Below, piece by piece: positions 34,238 through 43,330 of a stretch of DNA of 64,000 nucleotides. The position numbers and the translations under genes are program-made. The notes below the pieces were generated by a model, which saw only the letters and a list, made by a program, of their open reading frames with translations, was not told the DNA's origin and did no database searches. Numbering within the stretch: the first letter of the stretch is position 1; each line of letters starts with the position of its first letter. This stretch comes from Hymenobacter norwichensis DSM 15439 (lineage in GTDB: Bacteria; Bacteroidota; Bacteroidia; Cytophagales; Hymenobacteraceae), in assembly GCF_000420705.1 (NCBI RefSeq), contig NZ_ATVL01000008.1:403933-467932 (forward strand). The letters run 5' to 3'.

Positions 34238-35290
34238 CTACAAACCCGCCAGCAAGGCATCTAGTTGCCGGAATAGCAGTTCGTTACCGTCCTGGCTGTA
34301 GCTGGTCAGGGCCGTTTCAAAACCGGTCAGGTCATAGAGAAAAGCTTTGAGGTTGTCGGCGGTCAGGGCCGGGAAGTGGCGGCCGTAGCCGAGCTTCTCC
34401 ACTTCGGCGGCGTTAAGAAACTGCTCGAACTGCGCTGGAATGGGAATGGCGCAGATGGGCTTGTGCAGGAACACCGCTTCGCTGATAAGCGAAAAGCCAC
34501 CGTTGGTGATGATGGCGCGGGCGCTGGCCAGGTCCTCAATAAATCCCTGCTCACTGAAAGCCTTCAGCTGCACGTTGCCATGGTTCTCCTCCTTATTGAA
34601 TCCGTACACCCGAAACTCCTGCTTCGGCAGGTTTTGCAGCAGCGGCACTAGGTTGCTTTGGGTGGTAGCCGACTGATACACTAATACGTGCGTACCCGTA
34701 GTTGGCTGCGCGGCCAGAATTTCGGGGCGGATAATAGGTGGCACCAGTGTGGTATTGGGCTTGCTAAGGGGCAGCGGGAAAAACGTGGTAACAAAGTAGT
34801 GCTGACTGCGCGGCAGCTTGGCCCGCACAATCTGCCGCGCCACTTCCAGGTTGCCGTATTCGGCGGGCGGCACCACCACATCCAACCGGGCCCGGCTGAT
34901 AACCTGCATATTGTCGATGCTGATTACAGGCAGACGCTTGGATTTGGCGAACAGGTAGCTGAACGACTCGAAGTCGGATATCACCACGTCGAACTCCACG
35001 CCGAAGAACATTTCACGGTACTTCCGGAAGTTGACGACCAGGTTTTCTGGGGCGGTGCGCAGGGTGAGAGCGGCAGTGCGCAGCTTGGAAACGGTCAGTT
35101 CCCGATAGGCTAGATGGAAGCCCCGGATTTCGTGTACGCGGCCCGGAAATGTGCGTGCTAGCAGTTGATAAGCCCGTGAGCTGCTCACCACCTGCACCTT
35201 GTGCCCGGCCTCCAGCAAGTGCTGAATAACTACTTTGCTGCGTGTAGCGTGGCCCATTCCTTCGCCGGGCACTCCGTATAAAATGTTCAT
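34238..35290 (-). CDS. Glycosyltransferase, MJ1255/VC2487 family (GT-B-like)
   Basis: 350 residues. The opening MNILYGVPGEGMGHATRSKVV matches the glycine-rich N-terminal loop of GT-B enzymes such as MurG and MGT. The C-terminal half has ARAIITNGGFSLISEAVFLHKPICAIPI, the donor-binding GGxxSxxEA segment with the Glu. The pattern and length fit the MJ1255/VC2487 'hypothetical glycosyltransferase' family. No membrane segment or signal is present. It is not part of the minus-strand polysaccharide locus, and its acceptor is unknown. Its neighbours (PaaE, an outer-membrane protein) give no functional clue. Confidence 0.8.
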   Translation of the reverse strand: MNILYGVPGEGMGHATRSKVVIQHLLEAGHKVQVVSSSRAYQLLARTFPGRVHEIRGFHLAYRELTVSKLRTAALTLRTAPENLVVNFRKYREMFFGVEFDVVISDFESFSYLFAKSKRLPVISIDNMQVISRARLDVVVPPAEYGNLEVARQIVRAKLPRSQHYFVTTFFPLPLSKPNTTLVPPIIRPEILAAQPTTGTHVLVYQSATTQSNLVPLLQNLPKQEFRVYGFNKEENHGNVQLKAFSEQGFIEDLASARAIITNGGFSLISEAVFLHKPICAIPIPAQFEQFLNAAEVEKLGYGRHFPALTADNLKAFLYDLTGFETALTSYSQDGNELLFRQLDALLAGL

Positions 35291-35477
35291 GGTTGTGAGC
35301 GGTTAATCTGCAAGCTGACCTATGAAGCCGTGAAATAACAACTTCGCTCGGAACTCCGCCACTGCTATCAGCCTAAGGCCCTTGGGTGCTTGCTCAGCAC
35401 GAGCTGCTCCACGGTGAGTGCTACGCTTACTTAACTATTATTCTAAGCGCACAAGTAGTAAGCCCCGGGACCTGCGG

Positions 35478-35507
35478 TTGGTTTGCATGGTAGATTACTT
35501 ACTTTCG
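35478..35507 (+). promoter_or_regulatory. Near-consensus promoter of the outer-membrane lipoprotein gene
   Basis: TTG (35478-35480), 19 bases, then TACTTTCG (35500-35507), one mismatch from TTG-N19-TAnnTTTG, 50 bases before the ATG at 35557. Confidence 0.6.
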
Positions 35508-35556
35508 GCGCGGTTTTAGTGAAGCGCCTCTCGATTTCCTTTTTCTTATTGCCTGT

Positions 35557-36477
35557 ATGTTCTGGTTTTCTTCTTCTAGCCGAGTTGTTGCCTTGGCTTT
35601 GGCTACGGCCACGCTATTTGCCGGTGCCTGCACCGCCCCCCGTACCATCGTCAGCACGGGCAAGGTGACCCCAAAAGGCGAGTTTCGGGCGGGCGGCAAC
35701 CTGGCCTTCAACGTGGCCACCGAAACCATCAGCAAAACCGGCTCGGCCCTGAAATCGGCAGCAGAGGCAACCGTACGGAAAGACACCATCGGTTATTCAG
35801 GCACCATCGATAATCTGCAGGTGGCCGCCCTGGCTTATGTCCTCGACCCGGTGCGCCCCTCCTCCGACTTATATATTCGCTATGGCGCCCTCGACCGGCT
35901 CGATGTAGGCTATAAATATGCCTTTGGCTCGCACGTATTTGATGCGGCTTACCAATTTCTGGGGCCTACGGGCACGGTAGAGCGGCCTGGCGGACCGGCG
36001 GGCGCTACCTACGCCAGCATCGGGCTACAATTTGCTACCCAGCGGGCCAGCCTGCCCAGCCTGCCGTTTCTAGATAATATCGACGACATTCTGGGCTTCC
36101 GGGCCTCGCGGCAGGATATTATAATCCCACTGGTTTTCAGCCACTCTTTGGGGGCGGAAGAGGAAATCGGGGCTATTTCGTACGGCGCGGTGTACACGCA
36201 CACGTTCATGCGCTATGGCTTCGAGCCAAATAAAATTTTCAATGGCGGGGTGAAGGTGCCGGTGCTGCTGGAGCAGAAGGTGAATTTCCCGTCGTTTGGG
36301 GCCTTCGTCAATGCTAAGCTGGGCTATCGATACGTGTATTTTATTCCTTCCCTTGGCATTTACTATCAGAAATACGGCAACTACCAACTGCTCAACAACA
36401 AAACGGCCAGCCTGAGCGGGCTGACCGTTGTACCAAGTGTGGGCGTACAGTTTCGGATACCATCGAGCCGGCGGTAG
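35557..36477 (+). CDS. Predicted outer-membrane beta-barrel lipoprotein
   Basis: 306 residues. The signal peptide ends at ATLFAGAC, a lipobox with Cys25. The mature part alternates polar and hydrophobic residues with many Tyr/Phe/Gly, for example YIRYGALDRLDVGYKYAFGSHVFDA, and ends VVPSVGVQFRIPSSRR, as in small Bacteroidota barrel proteins. No named family was recognised. It is convergent with the DUF4136 lipoprotein gene, with only a 21-base gap between their ends. Confidence 0.75.
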   Translation: MFWFSSSSRVVALALATATLFAGACTAPRTIVSTGKVTPKGEFRAGGNLAFNVATETISKTGSALKSAAEATVRKDTIGYSGTIDNLQVAALAYVLDPVRPSSDLYIRYGALDRLDVGYKYAFGSHVFDAAYQFLGPTGTVERPGGPAGATYASIGLQFATQRASLPSLPFLDNIDDILGFRASRQDIIIPLVFSHSLGAEEEIGAISYGAVYTHTFMRYGFEPNKIFNGGVKVPVLLEQKVNFPSFGAFVNAKLGYRYVYFIPSLGIYYQKYGNYQLLNNKTASLSGLTVVPSVGVQFRIPSSRR

Positions 36478-36498
36478 CACCAGCGGCGTTACGTAAGG

Positions 36499-37104
36499 CT
36501 ATTCGCCGCTGGGCTGGCTATTGCCTTCCAGGTAGCCTTGCGTGAACACGCGGTATTGGTCGAAAATGGAGCGGACGGAGCGGCGGAGCACTAGCTCGCC
36601 CTGCGTACCGTTGGGTACCGTTACGCCGGAAGCATAGCCGTTCCAGACGGCGCGGTTGGTGCGGTTATCAATCAAGGTGATAAGCAAGGTACCTTCAGCC
36701 AGGAGCATCCGTACGGGCTGGTAGCCGGTGCGCTGCTCGGCGGGCGTTTCATCGTCCTCAATCTTTTCTTCGTTCACCCAGCGCGCAATGTCTTCCTGGG
36801 CGTAGCCGCGGAAGCGCATGTCACCCTCGTATACCCGGAAATTGACCAGCAGGTCGGGGCGGCGCTTGCTGGGTTTATAACCTTGCACCTTCATGCGGGT
36901 ACGGATGGCGTCGCGCAGCACTTCCCCCAGCTTGCTGGAGTCGGCGGCCAGACCGTCGCCGGTTACGAACTCATACGTGCGGTAGCGCCGGAACGCACCA
37001 GCATAACTGTAGTCAGACTCGATACGGGCCTCGCGCGCCGCAAAGCAGCCGGATAAGGCCACGGCCAGAGTGGAACCAACGAAAAGAGTAGAAAGCAGTT
37101 TCAT
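36499..37104 (-). CDS. DUF4136-domain lipoprotein
   Basis: 201 residues. The signal peptide ends in LSGC, a lipobox with Cys20. The rest follows the DUF4136 pattern: a YRTYEFVTGDG strand near residue 45, LGEVLRDAIRTRMKVQGYKPS, then PDLLVNFRV, and later GTLLITLIDNRTNRAVWNGYASG. Such proteins are envelope lipoproteins with no established activity. It is a single gene. The 214 bases upstream (37105-37318) contain no recognisable gene. Confidence 0.85.
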   Translation of the reverse strand: MKLLSTLFVGSTLAVALSGCFAAREARIESDYSYAGAFRRYRTYEFVTGDGLAADSSKLGEVLRDAIRTRMKVQGYKPSKRRPDLLVNFRVYEGDMRFRGYAQEDIARWVNEEKIEDDETPAEQRTGYQPVRMLLAEGTLLITLIDNRTNRAVWNGYASGVTVPNGTQGELVLRRSVRSIFDQYRVFTQGYLEGNSQPSGE

Positions 37105-37318
37105 ATAAAGCTGAAAAGTGGGAGGGAATCACCGGCTTTAAGTTACGAAACAATTTAAAGGTTAGATGCTGGGAGTCAGCGGGAACCTCGCTTATTTTTC
37201 CTCTCACTGCATTGACTATTCGCTTAGCTGAACAGTTTTGCCAAGGAGCTTGAATTGGTGGTGGCTGGCTTTTTAATCAGCCGCCTCCGGCCCAGTGAAG
37301 TAGCAGGCCAGGCGCGGA

Positions 37319-37777
37319 TTACTTTAGCTGTTTTTCCAGCACAATAGCGAGTCCATGAGTGCCCTGTACAGTGCCTACCACGTCGAAACCTTGCCGCAGA
37401 TTTAGAAGCAGCATAGCCCGCCAGCGGTTATAGGTTTGGGTGCGGATGCAGTGGTAACCTTGTTGCCGGCACCACGCGTGCTGCTGTTGCATCAACCTCT
37501 GGGCAATACCGCGCGCCCGAAAATCGTCGTGCACGCCGCCCAACCAGCTATAATAGTGCCCCGGTTTACGCTCGTACCCCACCTTGCAGCCAACCACCTG
37601 CTCGCCGGCTAAAGCCAGCCAAATTTGTAAGGTGCCGCGCTGCTGCTGATAGGTTATATCCGCTTCCAATTCTTCGGTGGTACTTTCCAGAGCAGCGCTC
37701 AGCAGCGCCAGCACTGTCTGGCGTAGCGGCCCTAGCGCGGGCAGTTCTGGCAAAAACGTATAGTCTATGCTTTCCAT
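37319..37777 (-). CDS. GNAT-family N-acetyltransferase
   Basis: 152 residues forming one GNAT domain. The acetyl-CoA-binding segment is HDDFRARGIAQRLMQQQHAWCRQQGY, with the R/Q-x-x-G-x-A signature. A NRWRAMLLLNLRQGFDVVG end, typical of the family's last helix and strand, follows. The substrate is unknown. The gene starts 24 bases after the stop of the ABC exporter on the same strand and is probably co-transcribed with it. The acetyltransferase could act on the exported compound or provide self-protection, but nothing in the sequence proves this. Confidence 0.85.
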   Translation of the reverse strand: MESIDYTFLPELPALGPLRQTVLALLSAALESTTEELEADITYQQQRGTLQIWLALAGEQVVGCKVGYERKPGHYYSWLGGVHDDFRARGIAQRLMQQQHAWCRQQGYHCIRTQTYNRWRAMLLLNLRQGFDVVGTVQGTHGLAIVLEKQLK

Positions 37778-37801
37778 AAGCCGCGAATATAAATGCCGCG
37801 C

Positions 37802-39682
37802 CTACCGGTAACCGGCGGCTTGCAGCTGAAATAGTTCGGCGTAGCGGCCACCTCGCGCCAGCAGTTCCTCGTGGCTGCCAATTTCCACCGCCTTGCCGTG
37901 CTCCACCACTAAAATCCGGTCGGCCATGCGCACGGTGCTAAACCGGTGCGAAATGAGTACGGCGGTTTTGCCTTTGGTGAGTTCGTTGAAGCGCTGAAAT
38001 ACCTCATACTCGGCGCGGGCATCGAGGGCGGCGGTGGGCTCATCGAGAATCAGCAACTGGGCGTCGCGCATGTAAGCCCGGCCCAGCGCAATCTTTTGCC
38101 ACTCGCCGCCGCTCAAATCCACGCCGCCGTTGAAGCGGCGGCCAATCATTTGGTCGTAGCCCTGGGGCAGTTTGGCAATAACCGAGTCGGCTAGGCTTTG
38201 AGCGGCGGCCTGCTCAATGCGCGGGCGGTTTTCCTTTTCCTCGATGCGGCCCACTGCCAGGTTCTGGCCCGCCGGCAGCTGAAACCGCACGAAATCCTGA
38301 AAAATCACCCCAATTTCTTGGCGCAACTCGGCGGGGTCGTACTCGCGCAGGTCATGGCCATCGAGCAGAATCCGGCCTTCGGTGGGGTCGTAGAGGCGGG
38401 AGAGCAGCTTGACCAACGTGGTTTTGCCGGCGCCGTTTTCGCCTACCAACGCCAGCTTTTCGCCGGCCCGCAGCTGAAAGCTGAGGTTGCGCAGGGCCCA
38501 CTTCTCGGCGTTGCGGTACTTGAAGCCCACATTCTCAAATACGAAGCCTTCCTGAATAGGCTGCGGAAACGGGCGCACGAATTGAGTGGCATCGGGCCGG
38601 ATGATGCGCGGCTGGAGGTGGAAGAAGTCGAAGAAATCCTGCAAATACAGGGCGCCTTCAGCCACGCTGCTGAAGCGGCTCAAGATGCCTTCCAGCAAGC
38701 CCCGCATCCGTCCAAACGAGCCAGCTAAGAACGTCAGCTGCCCAATACTGACGCGCCCATACACCGCCTGCATAATAATATATACGTAGGCCGCATAGTA
38801 ACCTGCTGCCCCTACCGCTGCGAAGAACGTACCCCAGCCAGCCCGCTTTATCACGAGGGCTTTATTTTTCTGGTAGAACTCATCGGAGAGCAGCTTGAAT
38901 CGGTCAATCAGAAACTGCGAGAGGCCAAAAATCTTCACTTCTTTGGCCGTTTCGTCGGAGGCACCGGTTTGGCGTAGGTAGTCCAGCTCACGCCGCTCGG
39001 GCGTCCAGCCGTGTACCAGCGAGTAGCTCCGCTCGTTGAAGTGCGACTCGCCCAGGAACGCCGGAATAACGGCTACCAGCAGCAGCAGCAACAGCCATGG
39101 GTTGAAGGCCACCAGGCCCACGGCCAGAAACGCCATGGTAATGGCATCTTGCGCTTGGCTCAGCACCTGTGCCATCAGCACCGTGCGCGACAGGGTTTGG
39201 CGGCGGGCCCGCTCCAGCTTATCATAGAATGCACTATCCTCGAACTGGTCGAGGTCGAGTTCGGCGGCATGCTGCATGAGCCGCACCGAGGTTTGGTTGG
39301 CAAATAAGTCGCCAAGCAATGAGTCCAATAGAGCCACGCCGCGCCCTAACGCATCGGAGAGGATAGCCAAGCCAAACTCCAGCGCCACGTAACCTGAGGC
39401 AGGCATCAGAGAAGCGGGCCGGTACTCAGCCCGGCTTAGCGCCAACACTGAATCCAAAATTAGCTGCCCAACATAGAGCATGGCAACTGGCAGCGCTGCT
39501 CGCAACAACCGCAACGCTACGTTGCCCAGCGTAAGAGCCGGGCTGGTCTGCCAGATAAGGCGCAAAAATTCCGGCAGATTTTTGAGGGCCGAAACCCGCT
39601 CCCGCACCGTAAGGGCAGGCTTACCATCAGGACGGGGCTTTTTGGCGGAAACACTAGTTAAGAGGTTTGATATCCAAGACAT
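37802..39682 (-). CDS. ABC exporter with fused membrane and ATPase domains
   Basis: 626 residues. The N-terminal transmembrane domain has about six helices (residues ~50-340). The ATPase domain has Walker A VGENGAGKTTLVKL, Q-loop VIFQDFVRFQ, signature LSGGEWQKIALGRA, Walker B LLILDEPTAALD and switch His in LISHRFS. Export by homodimers or heterodimers is the family norm, but no second half-transporter is adjacent. The start at 39682 (MSWISNLL) is preferred over a Met 6 codons earlier. The cargo is unknown; the downstream GNAT is in the same unit. Confidence 0.9.
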   Translation of the reverse strand: MSWISNLLTSVSAKKPRPDGKPALTVRERVSALKNLPEFLRLIWQTSPALTLGNVALRLLRAALPVAMLYVGQLILDSVLALSRAEYRPASLMPASGYVALEFGLAILSDALGRGVALLDSLLGDLFANQTSVRLMQHAAELDLDQFEDSAFYDKLERARRQTLSRTVLMAQVLSQAQDAITMAFLAVGLVAFNPWLLLLLLVAVIPAFLGESHFNERSYSLVHGWTPERRELDYLRQTGASDETAKEVKIFGLSQFLIDRFKLLSDEFYQKNKALVIKRAGWGTFFAAVGAAGYYAAYVYIIMQAVYGRVSIGQLTFLAGSFGRMRGLLEGILSRFSSVAEGALYLQDFFDFFHLQPRIIRPDATQFVRPFPQPIQEGFVFENVGFKYRNAEKWALRNLSFQLRAGEKLALVGENGAGKTTLVKLLSRLYDPTEGRILLDGHDLREYDPAELRQEIGVIFQDFVRFQLPAGQNLAVGRIEEKENRPRIEQAAAQSLADSVIAKLPQGYDQMIGRRFNGGVDLSGGEWQKIALGRAYMRDAQLLILDEPTAALDARAEYEVFQRFNELTKGKTAVLISHRFSTVRMADRILVVEHGKAVEIGSHEELLARGGRYAELFQLQAAGYR

Positions 39683-40140
39683 ACACCCCACATAAGGCAA
39701 GCATCGGACCGAAGTAAATGGGTTGCCGTTTTGGCATCAACTACAGCCACGCATACAAGTGTCCACCTTATTCATATGAGCCGGTGTACCAGTCTTGTTC
39801 CGCCACGGAGTGACTGTACTGAAACGACTGACTTACGACTGCCATAGCGCTATGACCGAAAGGGCAAATTTCACTGAAAAAATATTATATAACATATCAA
39901 ACATTTTTTATAAATCTTATATATATCATTTCGCACTAACTCACTGTAATTCATCATATTTTATTTTGGTTTAATGCCAATGACAATTTGGTTAATTGCA
40001 CCTTTCCTATACAGCAGAATTATGTTAATAAACTAATATTTTTTTATATAAATTCGCTTCATCCAAAGCCACATTCACCCTTTGGCTTTCCTATATGGCA
40101 GGGATATTTGTGCCACCATTACCCTCATCACTAACTGCTT
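39683..40140. other. AT-rich intergenic block without a gene
   Basis: 458 bases between divergent genes. From about 39860 to 40060 the DNA is very AT-rich (for example 39893-39930 and 40030-40052), with no ORF of note. It holds the promoter region of the secreted lectin-like gene at 40141. A TAAATTCG at 40049-40056 is one base off the TAnnTTTG box but has no matching TTG. A short inverted repeat CCAAAG/CTTTGG lies at 40063-40085. Confidence 0.7.
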
Positions 40141-41631
40141 ATGCAACCCCACCGTTACAAACACCTGTTGCTTTCGTGCGCTTCCTTGTTCGCTTTAAGC
40201 GGCAGCGCTGTAGCTCAATCATCTACCATTGTTGCGTCGGCTATTCCGAGCCTGACTACCACCCTCAATACCTCTGGGCAAGCAGTAGTTACTGCGGCTA
40301 CAGTGAATAGCGGCAGTAGCACCACCACTAGCTGTGGTGCTGTAACTCTAACCCTGTTGAAAGACGGAATGCCTGCTGGCACCGTGTCTGGCGTAGGTTC
40401 GGAGTTCTACAATGGCAGCATCAATACACTTGATGGCCCTACCATAACAGCAGCAGGCAGCTCGGTATTCGTGAATGTTGACTTTGCCAGCTATGGCACT
40501 CCAACTGTCAACGGCAACACGTATACTGTTAACCCGAATTGCAATGCAGCTAACAGCAAATCGTATGTAGAGTCCCGTTTGTTAGGGCGTAGCACCGCTT
40601 CATTTGCAGGGACCGACGTTTTCGAAGTTTTCGGCGACCCATGCGGCGGCACGAGAAAGCAACTGGCTATTACTGCTGCTTATGCCATGAGCCAAGTGGT
40701 ATTCACTACGGCTGGCTCGCACACCGTTACGCTGATTGCCACTGATGCTTGCGGCAATAAAAGCACTGCTGCTACCACCAACGTAACGGTATTGCCTAAC
40801 GTTAGCAATCCGTGCCAGAACGATACACAGGCGCCAACTATTCTGGCTGCTGGTTTCATTGTAGGCCTAGAAGCTAACGGCACCCGCACCATTGAAGCCG
40901 CCGACGTAGACTATGGTACTACCGACAACTGCGGTGTGGCTTCTATGACCATTAGCCCCCGCACCTTCACCTGCGCCAACATCGGCCCGAACCAAGTAAC
41001 CTTCACGGCTACCGACAATGCTGGCAACAGCGCTTCGCAAACTGTAACGGTGTTGGTGGTTGACAACACGGCTCCCCGCATCTTGGCGGCCGGCTTCCGG
41101 ACCCAGCTACAGAATGGTACCCGCACCATCTTCCCCGTTGACATCGACTACGGCACCACCGATAACTGCGGCCTGGCTTCGGTACGTATTAGCCCGAGCA
41201 CCTTTACCTGCGCTAATGTTGGTTCGAACCCAGTAACTATCACGGTTACCGACAACTCCGGCAACGTTTCGACCCAGACCGTAAATGTTATTATCGAGGC
41301 TGATGCTACTTGCAACAGCAGCGTTGCTACACGTGGCGGCAAAGTTGCGGCCGATGCTAGCTTGAGCACCGACAATCAACTGCAAGCCTATCCGAATCCC
41401 GTAACCGACCAGGCTACCATTGCTTTCCGCCCTACGCAGGCTGGCAAAGCTCAAGTGAAAGTCTACAATCAGCTAGGTACGTTGGTAGCTACTCTCTACG
41501 ACGGTGAAGTGGAAGCCAGCCGCCTCTACAACGTGACGCTGAACGGTAGTAAGCTGCCCGGTGGCGTGTACAACTGCCAGCTCATCACTGGCAGCAAAGT
41601 TACCAACCAGCGTTTGTTGGTAACTAAGTAG
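40141..41631 (+). CDS. Secreted T9SS cargo protein with nested lectin-like and Ig-like repeats
   Basis: 496 residues with a signal peptide ending SGSAVAQ. Residues ~28-215 look like one Ig/HYR-like domain (SGQAVVTAATVNSGS and TSCGAVTL, then HTVTLIATDACGNKS). It is interrupted at ~109-182 by a segment like SUEL/galactose-binding lectins (VDFASYGTP, NCNAANSKSYVESRLLGRS, VFEVFGDPCGGTRKQLAI). Two tandem Ig-like repeats follow (~232-308 and ~313-386), each with DYGTTDNCG, FTCANIG/FTCANVG and TATDNAGN/TVTDNSGN. A C-terminal T9SS sorting domain (~415-496, LQAYPNPVTD, then GGVYNCQLITG, then KVTNQRLLVTK) completes it. It is probably a cell-surface or released carbohydrate-binding adhesin. Confidence 0.85.
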   Translation: MQPHRYKHLLLSCASLFALSGSAVAQSSTIVASAIPSLTTTLNTSGQAVVTAATVNSGSSTTTSCGAVTLTLLKDGMPAGTVSGVGSEFYNGSINTLDGPTITAAGSSVFVNVDFASYGTPTVNGNTYTVNPNCNAANSKSYVESRLLGRSTASFAGTDVFEVFGDPCGGTRKQLAITAAYAMSQVVFTTAGSHTVTLIATDACGNKSTAATTNVTVLPNVSNPCQNDTQAPTILAAGFIVGLEANGTRTIEAADVDYGTTDNCGVASMTISPRTFTCANIGPNQVTFTATDNAGNSASQTVTVLVVDNTAPRILAAGFRTQLQNGTRTIFPVDIDYGTTDNCGLASVRISPSTFTCANVGSNPVTITVTDNSGNVSTQTVNVIIEADATCNSSVATRGGKVAADASLSTDNQLQAYPNPVTDQATIAFRPTQAGKAQVKVYNQLGTLVATLYDGEVEASRLYNVTLNGSKLPGGVYNCQLITGSKVTNQRLLVTK

Positions 41632-41655
41632 TTGTAACACAGGTAGGCTCCTACC

Positions 41656-41728
41656 AACCTCATAGTACTACAAACAGAAAGGCAACGGGCTTATCCCGTT
41701 GCCTTTCTGTTTGTAGTACTATGAGGTT
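41656..41728 (+). terminator. Perfect 34-bp hairpin
   Basis: Arms 41656-41689 and 41695-41728 are perfectly complementary around a 5-base loop, 24 bases after the lectin-like gene's stop. This is the longest perfect stem in the window. The inner arm shares AAACAGAAAGG with the terminator after cysK. Confidence 0.9.
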
Positions 41729-42164
41729 GAACTGTATGGTTAGCAAGTAAAAAGAGAAATCTACTATTTCGAAAGGCCCGTTACAACAGCCTTGTGCTCA
41801 TTGGTTGTGGTATGTGTTAGTTGCTAACCCATCGGCTTACGAAGAATATAACTACTCCACTGCTGACAGATAAGGAAATTTACAGCATAATACATCAAAT
41901 AATATAAATATTTAAATAAAATTCGTGTAGTACATGATTGAGTTTTTCACTCGGTTTGCTCGTGCATATCCTATTTTATCACTAAAACCATACTGGCTAT
42001 ACTACAATCCAAAAACAACAAATTGGAATCTTTTTATTAATGACTTATCATATAATTAATTGAATATTATTTTACATAATTTAATATCACTCAACCACAA
42101 TTATTAGGTTGAGTCTCTGCTCTGACGAGGAGGTCATCGTCTTCTATTCCACACTCCCACTCTT
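41729..42164. other. AT-rich intergenic block ahead of the second lectin-like gene
   Basis: No gene is seen. The stretch 41880-42090 is strongly AT-rich, like the one ahead of the paralogue at 40141. An inverted repeat ACTCAACC/GGTTGAGT with a 10-base spacer (42089-42114) stands about 50 bases before the start codon and could be a regulator site. Confidence 0.7.
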
Positions 42165-43220
42165 ATGCAACCCTACTTTTACCGTCGTTTTACGCTTCTC
42201 CTTGCTTTGCTGGCAGGGCTTTGCTTGCACGTTACTGCTCAAACGATTACAGCTTCTGCCACACCTGCCCTTACGGTTTACCTAACCAATTCTGGGCAAG
42301 TGGCTGTTACAGCAGCACAGATTAATAGCGGCAGCACTACTAGCACAAGTTGCGGCCCTGTTACGCTTAGCCTCTTGAAAGATGGTAGCCCTGCTGGTAC
42401 GGTATCAGTAGTTGGCAACGAGTTTTACAATGGCAACATCAATACATTGGATGGCCCTACGGCTAGCTCACCAACCGGTACTGTTTTCGTTGCCATTGAC
42501 TTTGCCAGTTATGGCACCCCCTTCATCAACGGCAACACTTATGCTATTAACTCTAATTGCCACGCAACGAACAGCAAATCATACGTGGAATCGAAGCTGC
42601 TAGGGCGTAGCACGTATTCGTTTGAAAACACCGACGTCTTCGAAGTTTTCGGCGACCCTTGCGGCGGCACAAAAAAGAAGCTTGCCATCAAGGCCTCTTA
42701 TGCGGCCAATCAAATTACGTTCACAACTGCTGGTCCGCACACGGCTACGTTAATTGCCACCGATGCCTGTGGTAATATAAGTACCGCTACTACTACAACG
42801 ATTAATGTAGTGGATGTGCGTTGCGGCAGCGGCGAAAAATACAACGTGTGCCATAATGGCCGTCCGCTGTGCTTAGATGCTACTGCGCTAGCAGCTCACT
42901 TAAGCCACGGCGATACGTATGGCCCCTGCCCTAATAGCCGCACTTCACTTAGTCCGGCAGTGGTGGTAGACGCTATGCCGAACCCTGCTGTTGATGGCCT
43001 ATTCCAGGTGCACGTATCAGCAAATACGGATGGACCCGTGCAAATCAACCTCATCGACATGCAAGGCACTGCCGTGTCGCGGTTATTCGAAGGTACCCTG
43101 AAAGCCGGCGAAGAGCGTGATTTCACGGTAAACAACCCCAACTTACGGCAAGGGCTTTACTTAATCCGAGTTCAAAGCGGCACAAAAGCCAGCTCAACAC
43201 GTGTTGAGGTTCGAAAATAA
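42165..43220 (+). CDS. Secreted T9SS cargo protein with nested lectin-like domain (paralogue)
   Basis: 351 residues with a signal peptide ending CLHVTAQ. The first ~215 residues parallel the protein at 40141: an Ig/HYR-like domain split by a SUEL-like segment at ~107-180 (IDFASYGTPF, NCHATNSKSYVESKLLGRS, VFEVFGDPCGGTKKKLAI). Instead of tandem Ig repeats it carries a compact Cys/His motif at ~220-255: KYNVCHNGRPLCLD, then HLSHGDTYGPC. A T9SS sorting domain follows (~270-351, AMPNPAVDGLF, then GLYLIRVQSG). Tandem duplication followed by exchange of the C-terminal module is the simplest history. Confidence 0.85.
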   Translation: MQPYFYRRFTLLLALLAGLCLHVTAQTITASATPALTVYLTNSGQVAVTAAQINSGSTTSTSCGPVTLSLLKDGSPAGTVSVVGNEFYNGNINTLDGPTASSPTGTVFVAIDFASYGTPFINGNTYAINSNCHATNSKSYVESKLLGRSTYSFENTDVFEVFGDPCGGTKKKLAIKASYAANQITFTTAGPHTATLIATDACGNISTATTTTINVVDVRCGSGEKYNVCHNGRPLCLDATALAAHLSHGDTYGPCPNSRTSLSPAVVVDAMPNPAVDGLFQVHVSANTDGPVQINLIDMQGTAVSRLFEGTLKAGEERDFTVNNPNLRQGLYLIRVQSGTKASSTRVEVRK

Positions 43221-43281
43221 CGGCTTGCCCACTAATATCTGAACCTGTAGTCGAGCTATACACCACCTTAACTAATTCAGT

Positions 43282-43313
43282 AAAAGCCTGCGCTGGTTAT
43301 AGCGCAGGCTTTT
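43282..43313. terminator. Perfect 13-bp hairpin between convergent genes
   Basis: AAAAGCCTGCGCT (43282-43294) pairs with 43301-43313 around a 6-base loop. The A-run and T-run ends allow termination from both sides. Confidence 0.85.
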
Positions 43314-43330
43314 CTGCTTTCATTCACAGG

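Noticed and set aside
39860..40060. AT-rich tract considered as a replication origin.
   Set aside because: There are no DnaA-box clusters, dnaA/dnaN neighbours or visible strand-composition switch; it fits a promoter region better.
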